Source: an uncultured Pelagibacteraceae bacterium
Lineage (GTDB): Bacteria > Pseudomonadota > Alphaproteobacteria > Pelagibacterales > Pelagibacteraceae
Direction of reading: 5' to 3'
DNA: 64,000 bases
NCBI GenBank assembly: GCA_902531175.1
Contig: CACADE010000001.1
Location: forward strand, 248,001-312,000
This document shows positions 1-8,548 of this stretch, piece by piece. Position 1 is the first letter of the stretch. Each line of letters opens with the position of its first letter. Under the pieces are notes generated by a model. It did no database searches. It had not been told where the DNA came from and saw only the letters and a program-made list of their open reading frames with translations. The translations under genes and the position numbers were made by a program.

Positions 1-65
1 CAGGTGGAGCAACTGGATACGGAGTTAGATTGTTAAATAAATTAATTGAAGATAACTATGAGTAA
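1..65 (+). CDS. pepA: Leucyl aminopeptidase (cytosol aminopeptidase), C-terminal end only
   Basis: Only the last 20 codons are inside the window, read from base 3 to the TAA at 63-65. The tail GATGYGVRLLNKL followed by an acidic NYE end resembles the C-terminus of alphaproteobacterial leucyl aminopeptidases, which end in a similar Gly-rich, GVRLL-type helix. The family is a cytosolic M17 metallopeptidase. The neighbour fits, since pepA, often with holC, precedes ndk in many alphaproteobacteria. The stop overlaps the ndk start region (ATGAGTAA), which suggests one transcript. With so few residues the assignment is tentative. Confidence 0.6.
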   Translation, partial: GGATGYGVRLLNKLIEDNYE

Positions 66-468
66 CATTCAACAAACTTTATCGATAATCAAACCTGATG
101 CAGTTGAAAGAAACCTTCAGGACCAAATTAAAAAAGATTTTAAAAATAATGGCTTTGAAATTATTAAAGAAAAAAAAATTCATATATCTAAAGAGGAAGC
201 TGAGAGATTTTATAAAGTTCACGAGACTAAACCATTTTACAATGATTTATGTGCCTATTTATCATCAGGACCGATAGTGGTTATGACTTTGGAGAGAGAT
301 AATGCTGTAATGGAAAATAGAAAGTTAATGGGAGCAACAAATCCAACTGAAGCAGAAGATGGAACTTTAAGGAAAAAATATGGCATTTCAATTGACAAAA
401 ATTCTGTTCATGGTTCTGATAGTCTTGAAAATGCTAAAATTGAATTAGATTTTTTTTTTAATAATTAG
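58..468 (+). CDS. ndk: Nucleoside diphosphate kinase
   Basis: Transfers the gamma-phosphate of ATP to nucleoside diphosphates through a phospho-histidine, balancing NTP and dNTP pools in the cytosol. The 136-residue protein has the usual family length. It shows the N-terminal LSIIKPDAV strand and the active-site NSVHGSDS motif with the catalytic His at residue 118. I chose ATG 58 over an in-frame TTG at 46, because the family starts just before the IKPDA strand and the TTG adds only four residues. The start overlaps the upstream aminopeptidase stop. The 3' end overlaps the convergent purN gene by 11 bases. Confidence 0.96.
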   Translation: MSNIQQTLSIIKPDAVERNLQDQIKKDFKNNGFEIIKEKKIHISKEEAERFYKVHETKPFYNDLCAYLSSGPIVVMTLERDNAVMENRKLMGATNPTEAEDGTLRKKYGISIDKNSVHGSDSLENAKIELDFFFNN

Positions 469-1036
469 TTAAAAATTTAATAATTGCTTTTGGGTAAACT
501 TTATGTTCTATTTTCAAAATTTTTTTCTCCAGACTTTTTTTGTCATCAGTTTTTAAGATTCTTATTTTTTTTTGAAAAATAATTTTACCAGAGTCTAATT
601 TTTTATTTACAATATGAACAGTAGCTCCTGAATATTTTTCTTTATTTTCAATAGCTCTTTTATGAGTATTTAATCCTTTATATTTAGGTAGAAGGGATGG
701 ATGAATATTCAATATAGGTTTAGAATATTTATTAATAAAATTGTTTGAAAGTATTTTCATAAATCCAGCTAAACAAATTAAATCAGTTTTATATTTTTCT
801 AATAATTTTAGCGATTGACTTTCAAATTTTTTTTTATTTTTATAAGAAATATATAAATTTTTAATTTTAAATTTTTTTGCAATTCCCAATCCCTTTGCAT
901 AAGCATTATTGGAAATTACCAATATAATTTTAAATTTAGCATTCTTTGTTTTTGAATATTTTATTAATGATTTAAGATTACTACCCCTACCGCTAATTAA
1001 AACTGCAATTTTTTTTTTACCAGATAATTTTTCCAC
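458..1036 (-). CDS. purN: Phosphoribosylglycinamide formyltransferase (GART)
   Basis: Catalyses the 10-formyl-THF-dependent formylation of glycinamide ribonucleotide, the third step of de novo purine synthesis. The 192-residue protein has the N-terminal SGRGSNL phosphate-binding loop near residues 15-21. The catalytic triad is visible as Asn110 and His112 in ILNIHPSLLP and Asp148 in KKLDSG. The start is a GTG lying inside the 3' end of purM, a 20-base overlap that implies translational coupling. No better-placed start lies before the conserved N-terminus. The 3' end overlaps ndk on the opposite strand. Confidence 0.95.
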   Translation of the reverse strand: MEKLSGKKKIAVLISGRGSNLKSLIKYSKTKNAKFKIILVISNNAYAKGLGIAKKFKIKNLYISYKNKKKFESQSLKLLEKYKTDLICLAGFMKILSNNFINKYSKPILNIHPSLLPKYKGLNTHKRAIENKEKYSGATVHIVNKKLDSGKIIFQKKIRILKTDDKKSLEKKILKIEHKVYPKAIIKFLTNY

Positions 1037-2039
1037 TGAGTTTTACTTTTTTTGAATTTTTTGTGATTTTTCCAATTATATAGGGTTTGTAATTTTTTGG
1101 AAAAAATTTAATTATCCTTTTATAGTGTATAGGTTTTATTATTAAACAAAAACCAACACCGCAATTAAAAGTTTTTAACATTTCTCTTTCACTTATGCCA
1201 CTTTCTTTAAGCCATTTAAAAATATTAAGTGTTCTTAATTTTTTTAAATTAATCTCAGCACAAAGGTTATTAGGAATGACTCTTTTAATATTATCTTCTA
1301 AACCACCACCAGTTATGTTTGCGCAAGCATTTAAATATTTTCTATCAATTAATTTTAAAATATATTTTACATAAATTTTTGTGGGTTCAAGTAACTCTTT
1401 CTTTAAATAAGAATTTTTTTTTAAGTCAATTTTCTTTTTTTTTAAAACGTGTCTAACTAAAGAAAACCCGTTAGAATGAAGTCCGCTAGAAGGTACTGCT
1501 ATAACCAAATCATTTTTTCTGATTTTGTTAATCAAAATTTTATGTTTTTCTACTATACCTAAGGAAAAACCTGCTATGTCAAATTTACCCTTAGAATATG
1601 TCCCAGGCATTTCAGCAGTCTCTCCACCAACAAGCTCACAGCCAGCCAACTTACATCCTTTAATAATACCTTTAATAAGATTTTTTAGTTTTTTTGTATT
1701 GATTTTTTCAACTGATATATAATCTAAAAAAAGAAGAGGTTTTGCTCCTTGAACGATTAGATCATTTACACACATCGCTACCAGATCAATTCCAATGGTA
1801 TCATATTTCTTTAGTTGATTGGCAACTTCAATTTTTGTGCCAACTCCATCAGTACTAGTTACAAGGTATGGATTTTTTAGTTTTAGGGGAAGTTTTGTTA
1901 GTGCTCCAAATCCTCCAATATTCTTAAATTTACCACTTTTTTTTGATTTTTTTGTACTTGAGGATATAAATTTAATAAAATTATCTGCTTTTTTTATGCT
2001 AACACCGCTTTGTTCATATGTGAAATTTTTAGCTTTCAT
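1017..2039 (-). CDS. purM: Phosphoribosylformylglycinamidine cyclo-ligase (AIR synthetase)
   Basis: Closes the imidazole ring of aminoimidazole ribonucleotide in de novo purine synthesis, using ATP. The 340-residue length is normal. The STDGVGTK motif (about residues 62-69) and the GGETAEMPG loop (about 138-146) of the PurM/SelD ATP-binding fold are both intact. It is the first gene of a purM-purN operon on the minus strand. Its ATG is separated by only nine bases from the ATG of the divergent DUF2066 gene, so at least one of the two promoters must lie inside the opposing coding sequence. Confidence 0.95.
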   Translation of the reverse strand: MKAKNFTYEQSGVSIKKADNFIKFISSSTKKSKKSGKFKNIGGFGALTKLPLKLKNPYLVTSTDGVGTKIEVANQLKKYDTIGIDLVAMCVNDLIVQGAKPLLFLDYISVEKINTKKLKNLIKGIIKGCKLAGCELVGGETAEMPGTYSKGKFDIAGFSLGIVEKHKILINKIRKNDLVIAVPSSGLHSNGFSLVRHVLKKKKIDLKKNSYLKKELLEPTKIYVKYILKLIDRKYLNACANITGGGLEDNIKRVIPNNLCAEINLKKLRTLNIFKWLKESGISEREMLKTFNCGVGFCLIIKPIHYKRIIKFFPKNYKPYIIGKITKNSKKVKLSGKIIW

Positions 2040-2048
2040 GTTTATGTT

Positions 2049-3125
2049 ATGCTTTTAATCAAAAATAAAATTAATAAATCCTTATACTTTTTTTTTTTAC
2101 TTTTGATTTTAATTTTTATCAAGTTTTCCACAATTAAAGTTTTTGCAGATAATTACACTGTAAAAAATATCACCATTAAAGAACAATACGACATAAGTTT
2201 TAACAAAGATAAGGTAATTAATAAAGGTTTCGACGAAGCATTTAAAACCTTAATTTATAAAATTGTAGAAAACAAAGATAAAAATTTATTTAAAGATATA
2301 CCAAAAAATAAAATAAGTTCATTAATTGATAATTTTTCAATAACAAATGAGAAATTTGTAAACAATAAATATGAAGTAGATTTTGAGGTTAAATTTGATA
2401 AGAAAAAATTATTGTCATTTATAAGAAGTAAAAATGTTATTTCATCTGTACCTAAAAACGCAGAAGTTCTATTTGTACCTATATTAATTGATATGCAAAC
2501 TAATGAAATTAAATACTTTAATCAAAATTATTTTTATAACAATTGGAACAACATAAATGAAAAATTTTTTTTATTAAATTATAATTTACCAGATGAAAAT
2601 ATTGAAAATTTTCAATTTTTTCAAAAAATAAAAAACAATTTAGAGAATAATGATTTATCAGAAATTACAGATAGATATAACTTTAAAAATATATTTGTTG
2701 CAATATTTTATAAAAATAAGAGCAATTTAAAGATATTTTCAAAAATTAGTTTTTCAAATTTAAATTTCAATTTTAATATAAATGAAAATATCTTTGATTA
2801 CGATGACAAGGAAGCAATTGATAGAATTATTTTAAACTTAAAAAATTTATATGAAGATAAGTGGAAATTAATTAATAAAATCAATACTTCAATTACAATT
2901 CCGATAAAAATTTCTGTAAAAAATAGCAATTTTATAATTACGGATAAAATAGAAAATTTATTAAATAAATCAGATTTTGTGTATGACTATGAAATAGAAA
3001 AAATAAATAATGAAGAAATCGTATATAGAATAATTTATAATAGTAACCCTAGTAAATTTGTTAATAATTTAAAGACAAATGGTATAAATATAAATTCATC
3101 TACCGATATTTGGACAATTAAATGA
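2049..3125 (+). CDS. DUF2066 domain-containing exported protein
   Basis: Function unknown. The 358-residue protein begins with a charged segment and a hydrophobic stretch of about 20 residues ending near VFADN, which looks like a signal peptide, so it is probably periplasmic or envelope-associated. The following region (FDEAFKTLIYKI and onward) resembles DUF2066, a family found beside hda/hdaA in proteobacteria. I chose ATG 2049 because it directly precedes the signal sequence. An in-frame ATG at 2010 would overlap purM and add an unlikely leader. It overlaps the next gene by four bases (ATGA), so the two are likely co-translated. Family assignment rests on position and length more than on motifs. 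Confidence 0.72.
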   Translation: MLLIKNKINKSLYFFFLLLILIFIKFSTIKVFADNYTVKNITIKEQYDISFNKDKVINKGFDEAFKTLIYKIVENKDKNLFKDIPKNKISSLIDNFSITNEKFVNNKYEVDFEVKFDKKKLLSFIRSKNVISSVPKNAEVLFVPILIDMQTNEIKYFNQNYFYNNWNNINEKFFLLNYNLPDENIENFQFFQKIKNNLENNDLSEITDRYNFKNIFVAIFYKNKSNLKIFSKISFSNLNFNFNINENIFDYDDKEAIDRIILNLKNLYEDKWKLINKINTSITIPIKISVKNSNFIITDKIENLLNKSDFVYDYEIEKINNEEIVYRIIYNSNPSKFVNNLKTNGININSSTDIWTIK

Positions 3126-3781
3126 GAGAAGTAGATCAAAAGTTACTAGAACTTGGAATTCATGAAAGTTTTGATGAAAATGATTATTATGTCTCAAAAA
3201 GTAATTATTTTGCAAAGAATATTATAGATACTTGGCCAAAATGGGAAAAAAAAATTGTTAATTTAACGGGAGAGAAATATTCTGGCAAAACACATTTATC
3301 CACAATATTTAAAACAAAAACTGGAGCTTTGTATTTAACTGGTGATAATATTAACAATCAGACATTAAGACAAATAAAACTATCAAATAATGTTATCATT
3401 GAGAATTTAAATGAAAGTGTTAATGAAAAACTTCTTTATTCGATATTCAATCTTATTGAACAAGATAATAAATATTTACTAATCTCATCAATAAAAGCTG
3501 TAGATACAATGAAATTTTCACTTCCAGATTTAGTATCTAGATTAAAGAATTGTATAATAGCTAAAATTGAGCAGCCAGATGATGATTTAATATACGCAAT
3601 AATTTTGAAAAGTTTTTCAGATAGACAAATTAAATTAGATAACAAAATTATAGATTATATTATTAAAAGAATTGCTAGATCGTATAGCAAAATGCATGAT
3701 TTTATATATAAGATTGATGAATTAAGTTTAAAGAAAAAAAAATCTATTAATTTTAAAATAATAAAAGAGATTATAAGTTGA
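3122..3781 (+). CDS. hdaA: HdaA/Hda-type DnaA regulatory ATPase (DnaA paralogue)
   Basis: Hda-family proteins bind the sliding clamp and promote hydrolysis of DnaA-bound ATP, preventing re-initiation of replication. The 219-residue protein is an AAA+ domain without the DnaA DNA-binding domain IV. A P-loop (GEKYSGKTHL, residues 50-59) is present. The Walker B region reads VIIENL without the usual acidic pair, and SRL is a candidate arginine-finger region. A KM-containing helix near residue 195 resembles sensor 2. The N-terminal clamp-binding motif is degenerate (QKLLEL at residues 6-11). It sits between the DUF2066 gene and aspS; its TGA overlaps the TTG start of aspS. Confidence 0.85.
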   Translation: MREVDQKLLELGIHESFDENDYYVSKSNYFAKNIIDTWPKWEKKIVNLTGEKYSGKTHLSTIFKTKTGALYLTGDNINNQTLRQIKLSNNVIIENLNESVNEKLLYSIFNLIEQDNKYLLISSIKAVDTMKFSLPDLVSRLKNCIIAKIEQPDDDLIYAIILKSFSDRQIKLDNKIIDYIIKRIARSYSKMHDFIYKIDELSLKKKKSINFKIIKEIIS

Positions 3782-5559
3782 GCAAATATAGAACACATAA
3801 CTGCGGCGAACTTAGTCTAAAAAACAAAAACGAGACAATTAAGTTATCCGGTTGGATTAACAAAAAAAGAGACCATGGTAATCTTTTATTTTTAGATTTA
3901 AGAGATCATTATGGTCTAACCCAATGTGTAATAGATAAAAGTAATACAATTTTTAAAAATGTAGAAAAACTTCCTTTAGAAACTGTTATACAAATAGAAG
4001 GAAAAGTTTTAGAAAGAGATACAGATACTGTAAATAAAATTTTAAAAACTGGAGAAATTGAAGTAGTAATTCAAAAATATAAAGTACTTGCTGATACTAA
4101 GGAGTTGCCATTACCAATATTTTCCGATCAGGAATATGCAGAAGAAATAAGGTTAAAGTATAGATTTTTAGATTTAAGAAGAAATAAAATTCATAGCAAT
4201 ATTGTCTTAAGATCAAAGATTATTTCATTTATTAGATCTGAAATGCAGAAATATGGTTTTTTAGAATATCAAACTCCTATATTAACATCATCTAGTCCAG
4301 AAGGTGCCAGAGACTTTTTAGTCCCAAGTAGATTAAATCCTGGTAAATTTTATGCTTTGCCACAAGCACCTCAACAATTTAAACAACTAATAATGGTATC
4401 TGGGTTCGATAAGTATTTTCAAATTGCTCCATGTTTTAGAGATGAAGATGCAAGAGCAGATAGAAGTCCTGGAGAATTTTATCAATTAGATATCGAAATG
4501 TCTTTTGTAGAGCAAGAAGATGTTTTTAAAATAGTTGAGGGATTATTCTTAAATTTATTTAAAAAATTTTCCTCAAAAAAATTACTTCATGAGAAGTTTC
4601 CACGTATCCCCTATGATGAAGCAATGCTTAAGTACGGCTCTGATAAACCAGACCTGAGGAATCCTTTGATAATATCTGATATTACACAAATATTCAAAAG
4701 AGAAGATGTTAACTTTGAGATATTTAAAAATTTAGTAAGCAATGGTTCAATAGTAAGAAGTATTTTAACAAAAAATACTTCTGAAAAACCAAGAAGTTTT
4801 TTTGATGGAATTGATAAATGGGCAAAAGAGGAAGGATCATCGGGTCTTGCATATTTTTCTATTGAAAACTCAAATAAACTAACAGCCAAGGGACCTGTAG
4901 GAAAATTTTTTTCTGAGGAATGTTTAAAAGAAATAATGAAATTAACAAATGCTGAGGTAGGAGATACAATTTTTATGTCTTGTGGAAAAAAAATCGACGT
5001 TGAAAAATTATTAAGCAATGCAAGAAATAAAATAGCAAGTGAACTTAGTTTAATTGATGAAAATATTTTTTCATTTTGTTGGGTGGTTGATTATCCAATT
5101 TTTGAAATTGATGAAATTACCAAAAAAATTAAATTTAGCCATAATCCTTTTTCAATGCCTCAAGGAGATATTGATAATTTAGATCTTTCAGATCCACTAA
5201 AATTAAAAGCATTTCAATATGATATTGTTTGTAATGGTATTGAGTTATCTTCTGGTGCCATAAGAAATCATAAGCCAGATCTAATGTATAAATTATTCAA
5301 TATTGCTGGATATTCTAGAGAAACAGTTAATGAAAAATTTAGTGGTATGATTAATGCATTAAGTTATGGAGCACCTCCCCATGGAGGTATCGCTCCTGGA
5401 ATTGATAGAATTGTGATGTTGCTAGCTGATGAAAAAAATATTAGAGAAGTAACAATGTTCCCAATGAACCAAAATGCTCAGGATTTAATGATGAATGCAC
5501 CATCTGATGTTGATGACAATCAACTGAAAGAACTTAATATTTCAAAAAGAAAAAAATAA
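3778..5559 (+). CDS. aspS: Aspartyl-tRNA synthetase (bacterial type, probably non-discriminating Asp/Asn)
   Basis: Charges tRNA-Asp; in bacteria lacking asparaginyl-tRNA synthetase the same enzyme also makes Asp-tRNA-Asn. The 593-residue length is typical of bacterial AspRS with its GAD insertion. An N-terminal OB-fold (SGWINKKRDHGNLLFLDLRD) recognises the anticodon. Class II motif 2 (FRDEDARADR, about residue 220) and motif 3 (GIAPGIDRIVML, about residue 540) are intact. The start is a TTG overlapping the hdaA stop (TTGA); the conserved N-terminus leaves no alternative. It ends one base from the convergent gene at 5560. Confidence 0.96.
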   Translation: MSKYRTHNCGELSLKNKNETIKLSGWINKKRDHGNLLFLDLRDHYGLTQCVIDKSNTIFKNVEKLPLETVIQIEGKVLERDTDTVNKILKTGEIEVVIQKYKVLADTKELPLPIFSDQEYAEEIRLKYRFLDLRRNKIHSNIVLRSKIISFIRSEMQKYGFLEYQTPILTSSSPEGARDFLVPSRLNPGKFYALPQAPQQFKQLIMVSGFDKYFQIAPCFRDEDARADRSPGEFYQLDIEMSFVEQEDVFKIVEGLFLNLFKKFSSKKLLHEKFPRIPYDEAMLKYGSDKPDLRNPLIISDITQIFKREDVNFEIFKNLVSNGSIVRSILTKNTSEKPRSFFDGIDKWAKEEGSSGLAYFSIENSNKLTAKGPVGKFFSEECLKEIMKLTNAEVGDTIFMSCGKKIDVEKLLSNARNKIASELSLIDENIFSFCWVVDYPIFEIDEITKKIKFSHNPFSMPQGDIDNLDLSDPLKLKAFQYDIVCNGIELSSGAIRNHKPDLMYKLFNIAGYSRETVNEKFSGMINALSYGAPPHGGIAPGIDRIVMLLADEKNIREVTMFPMNQNAQDLMMNAPSDVDDNQLKELNISKRKK

Positions 5560-5568
5560 TTATTTTTT
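5551..5568. terminator. Palindromic A6-TAATTA-T6 at a convergent gene junction, possible weak bidirectional terminator
   Basis: An 18-base perfect palindrome of six A, TAATTA and six T spans the junction where aspS (ending 5559) meets the minus-strand gene ending at 5560. Transcripts from both sides would finish in a U-rich run, so it could serve both as a weak terminator. Its stem has no G-C pairs and chance palindromes are common in such AT-rich DNA, so confidence is low. Confidence 0.25.
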
Positions 5569-6381
5569 ACCTTTAAGATTTATCCTTATATCTGACAAAT
5601 CAACTAATTTCTTTTTATAGTCGTTTCTAACAAAGCCCTTACTTGTAATATCTTTTACAAGTTTAATTAGTTGATTTTGATCATCGCTATCTTGATTTTC
5701 ATTTGTATCTGAATTGCCAGTTATAGACGGGGTGTGAGCCAAATCTTCTCTGTTTAAATACGAAATTGCTAACTCTCTAAAAATATAATCTAAAATTGAA
5801 CTAGCGCTCATTATTCTATCATTTCCATAAACTTTACCAGAAGGTTCAAATTTTGTATCTAAGTATGCATTAACAAATTCATCTAGTGGAACGCCATATT
5901 GAAGACCTAATGATATTGCTATCGCAAAATTATTCATTAGAGCTTTTACTAGCTCACCTTCCTTACTTGTATCAATAAAAATTTCACCTATTTTACCATC
6001 TTCATATTCACCAGTATGCAAGTATACTTTGTGGTTACCTATTGAAGCTTTTTGTATATAACCTTTTCTTCTATCGGGCATGCTAAATCTTTTACCTATA
6101 TTATCAGTTATATTTTTCTTAAAACTTTCATCAATTGTTTTGGATTTATTGCTATTTATAACATTTTGATTATTATTGGTTTGCGGAGCTATTTCTACTT
6201 TACTACTTTTAGTATTTTGAAGATTCTTTGTTTTTCTATTGTCTAGTTTGACATCAATAATTTCAAATTTTCCGTCTTCTTTTTTCTCTAAATTGTTAAG
6301 ATTCTCTTCATTTATATCATCTAAATAATGAGATACTTTAAAGCTACATGTGTAATATGTTTCTACCAAATATTTTGCCAT
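5560..6381 (-). CDS. Stand-alone NrdJb-like/TSCPD-type protein related to the C-terminus of class II ribonucleotide reductase
   Basis: The 273-residue protein has a variable, charged first half. Its second half (from about residue 100; key words [55 protein letters not shown]) closely resembles the C-terminal region of vitamin B12-dependent NrdJ. No radical-site barrel, substrate-binding domain or C-terminal Cys zinc ribbon is present, so it cannot be a reductase by itself. In Pseudomonas aeruginosa class II reductase is split into NrdJa and NrdJb, and this resembles the small subunit, but no nrdJa lies nearby. It faces the NDUFA12 gene across 104 bases holding a 20-base palindrome. The role is unknown. 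Confidence 0.75.
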   Translation of the reverse strand: MAKYLVETYYTCSFKVSHYLDDINEENLNNLEKKEDGKFEIIDVKLDNRKTKNLQNTKSSKVEIAPQTNNNQNVINSNKSKTIDESFKKNITDNIGKRFSMPDRRKGYIQKASIGNHKVYLHTGEYEDGKIGEIFIDTSKEGELVKALMNNFAIAISLGLQYGVPLDEFVNAYLDTKFEPSGKVYGNDRIMSASSILDYIFRELAISYLNREDLAHTPSITGNSDTNENQDSDDQNQLIKLVKDITSKGFVRNDYKKKLVDLSDIRINLKGKK

Positions 6382-6445
6382 TGTAATCCTATTTGTAAAT
6401 TGAATCTTGATAAGAATTATGTATATACATTTTTCAATTATAGTC

Positions 6446-6465
6446 TAATTGTAAATTTACAATTA
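6446..6465. promoter_or_regulatory. 20-base perfect palindrome in a divergent intergenic region
   Basis: The arms TAATTGTAAA and TTTACAATTA form a perfect 20-base palindrome without a spacer. It sits inside a longer imperfect symmetry, with TTCAATT at 6434-6440 and AATTGAA at 6468-6474. It lies between the divergent NrdJb-like gene (start 6381) and NDUFA12 gene (start 6486), where no terminator is expected, so an operator for a dimeric regulator is plausible. Its sequence does not obviously match the NrdR box as I know it. Confidence 0.4.
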
Positions 6466-6485
6466 TAAATTGAAATTAAATAAAA

Positions 6486-6842
6486 ATGTTTAAAGAAATT
6501 TTTACTTGGTGGAATAAACAAACATTTGGTACAAGGCTAAATACAATTTTGTTTGGAAAATTAGTTGGTGAAGATAATTCAGGTAACAAATATTACGAGA
6601 GCAAGTCAGGAAAAAGATGGGTTATATACAATGGGGAAGTTGAAGCATCAAAAATACCCATTGAGTGGTATTCTTGGATGCATCGTACTGGAAATAAAAT
6701 TGAAAATAGTCACGATTTAGACAAATATATTTGGCAAAAAAAACATATGCCAAATCAAACAGGTACTGAAAATTCTTATCATCCAAATAAAAATAAAAGT
6801 AAAAATGCTTCAAACAAAAAATACACTTCTTGGAAAAGCTAA
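6486..6842 (+). CDS. NADH:ubiquinone oxidoreductase NDUFA12-family accessory subunit
   Basis: An 118-residue homologue of the mitochondrial complex I accessory subunit NDUFA12 (B17.2), found in alphaproteobacterial complex I on the matrix/cytosolic side. Key features are the N-terminal FTWWNKQTFGTRL segment, the GEDNSGNKYYE motif and the YNGEVEASKIPIEWYSWMH block diagnostic of the family. The Lys/Asn-rich C-terminus is unconserved. It overlaps the following DUF2155 gene by 38 bases, as expected from the NDUFA12-DUF2155 pairing common in alphaproteobacteria. It is not near other nuo genes. Confidence 0.93.
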   Translation: MFKEIFTWWNKQTFGTRLNTILFGKLVGEDNSGNKYYESKSGKRWVIYNGEVEASKIPIEWYSWMHRTGNKIENSHDLDKYIWQKKHMPNQTGTENSYHPNKNKSKNASNKKYTSWKS

Positions 6843-7212
6843 AGTTTTTGTACTTGTTTTTTTTTATTATTATTTTTTAACGATTAATTCTTTTAGTGAA
6901 AATCAACTTAAAACAGAAAATTATGCAGTCTTAACAATATTAGATAAAGTAAATTCACAAAGTGAGATTGTTGAGATTAAAGTTGGCAGAGAATATAGAT
7001 TTAAAAATCTTTCTATAAATATCTTGAAATGTAATAATTCAAAATTTGATGATGATCCAGAGGTTACGGCATATATGCAAGTGAGAGATATAGTAAATTT
7101 AGACGATAATAAGGTGTTTATTTTTAATGACTGGACATTTGCCTCATCTCCATCAATCCGACCATTTGATCATCCTGTATATGATATTTGGTTAAAAAAA
7201 TGTTACTCTTAA
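6805..7212 (+). CDS. DUF2155 domain-containing exported protein
   Basis: A 135-residue protein with an N-terminal hydrophobic segment (about residues 13-29) that acts as a signal peptide or anchor, so it is probably periplasmic. The body (AVLTILDKVNSQ, then EIKVGREYRFKNLSINILKC, then IFNDWTFASSPSIRPFDHPVYDIWLKKC) matches the DUF2155 pattern with two conserved Cys that may pair. Function is unknown. In alphaproteobacteria it follows NDUFA12 and its expression is likely coupled, since its ATG lies 38 bases inside that gene. It overlaps convergent accC by four bases. Confidence 0.85.
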   Translation: MLQTKNTLLGKAKVFVLVFFYYYFLTINSFSENQLKTENYAVLTILDKVNSQSEIVEIKVGREYRFKNLSINILKCNNSKFDDDPEVTAYMQVRDIVNLDDNKVFIFNDWTFASSPSIRPFDHPVYDIWLKKCYS

Positions 7213-8546
7213 AGTAATTTTTCTTTATCAAGCCAACTCACATTAAAATCTGAATCTATAAATTTTTTGTGATTTAAAAGTATTTTATGTAAGTCAATAG
7301 TAGTTTTAATGCCTTCAATAACAAATTCATCTAAGGATCTTCGCATTCTTTGAATAGCTTCAGTTCTATTCCTTCCGTGACATATTACTTTACAAATCAT
7401 GCTGTCATAGTATGGGGTTACCTTATATCCCTGAAATATTGCACCATCTACTCTAGTTCTGAAACCCGATGGCTGATGACACATCGTAATTTCTCCTGGA
7501 GAAGGTTGAAAATTTTTACTCACATCTTCAGCGTTTATTCTACACTCAATTGCGTGACCTCTTGGCTTAATATCTTCCTGTTTTAGAGCAGTATTACCAT
7601 CATAAGCAATCCAGATTTGTTCTTTAATTAAATCTATTCCTGTTACAACTTCTGTTACTGGATGTTCAACTTGTATTCTTGTATTCATTTCTAAAAAATA
7701 AAATTTTCCATCTTCAAAAATAAATTCTACTGTGCCGGCACCCTCGTATCCAATCTGACCTACCATTTTTACTGTTTTATCAAATAAATCATTTCTTATT
7801 TGATCATTTAGTAAAGGACTGGGTGTCTCCTCAATTAATTTTTGATGTCTCCTTTGAATAGAACAATCTCTTTCATGGAGATGTACAGTTCTATTTTTAC
7901 CAGATAATACTTGAACTTCGATATGTCTAGGGTTTTGAAAAAACTTTTCAATATATACCTCGTCATTACCGAAAAATTTTTTTGCTTCAGTTTTTGCAGT
8001 CAAAAATAAGCTTTCAAATTCATCTTCCTTTGTAACAACTTTCATACCTTTTCCACCACCACCACCAGCTGCTTTTATCAAAACTGGATATCCAATTTGT
8101 TTACATATTTTTTTTGCTTCATTAAAATCAGTTACTCCTCCATCAGAACCTTCAATAACAGGAAGACCATATTTTTTTGCAATTTTTTTTGCTTCAATTT
8201 TATCACCCATCATTTTAATCAACGAAGATGATGGACCAATAAATTTAATTTTGTTTTGTTCAAGGATTTTTGCAAATTCATAATTTTCAGATAAAAAACC
8301 ATACCCGGGATGAACGGCCTCAGAATTTGTCAATTCAATAGCAGACATAATAGCTGGAATGTTTAAATAGCTATTTGCTGCTTGATGAGGGCCAACGCAA
8401 ATACTTTCATCGGCTAATCTTACATGCATACTGTTTCTATCAACATCAGAATGAATAGCGACAGTCTGTATACCCCATTCTTTGCAAGCTCTAATAACTC
8501 TAACAGCTATCTCACCTCTATTTGCAACTAGAATTTTTTTGAACAT
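7209..8546 (-). CDS. accC: Acetyl-CoA carboxylase, biotin carboxylase subunit
   Basis: ATP-dependent carboxylation of biotin on AccB, the first half-reaction of fatty acid synthesis. The 445-residue protein has the full three-part fold. The N-terminal KKILVANRGEIAVR segment, the glycine-rich ATP-grasp loop (AGGGGGKGMKV, about residues 160-170), the catalytic EMNTRIQVEHPVTE stretch (about 285-300) and the C-terminal domain are all present. It sits two bases after accB in the operon aroQ-accB-accC on the minus strand, a common alphaproteobacterial arrangement. Confidence 0.97.
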   Translation of the reverse strand: MFKKILVANRGEIAVRVIRACKEWGIQTVAIHSDVDRNSMHVRLADESICVGPHQAANSYLNIPAIMSAIELTNSEAVHPGYGFLSENYEFAKILEQNKIKFIGPSSSLIKMMGDKIEAKKIAKKYGLPVIEGSDGGVTDFNEAKKICKQIGYPVLIKAAGGGGGKGMKVVTKEDEFESLFLTAKTEAKKFFGNDEVYIEKFFQNPRHIEVQVLSGKNRTVHLHERDCSIQRRHQKLIEETPSPLLNDQIRNDLFDKTVKMVGQIGYEGAGTVEFIFEDGKFYFLEMNTRIQVEHPVTEVVTGIDLIKEQIWIAYDGNTALKQEDIKPRGHAIECRINAEDVSKNFQPSPGEITMCHQPSGFRTRVDGAIFQGYKVTPYYDSMICKVICHGRNRTEAIQRMRRSLDEFVIEGIKTTIDLHKILLNHKKFIDSDFNVSWLDKEKLL

Positions 8547-8548
8547 TA

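Noticed and set aside
1525-2058. Plus-strand ORFs opposite purM and similar long reverse-frame ORFs across the window.
   Set aside because: They overlap well-supported genes on the opposite strand, have no family resemblance and arise from the codon bias of the real genes.
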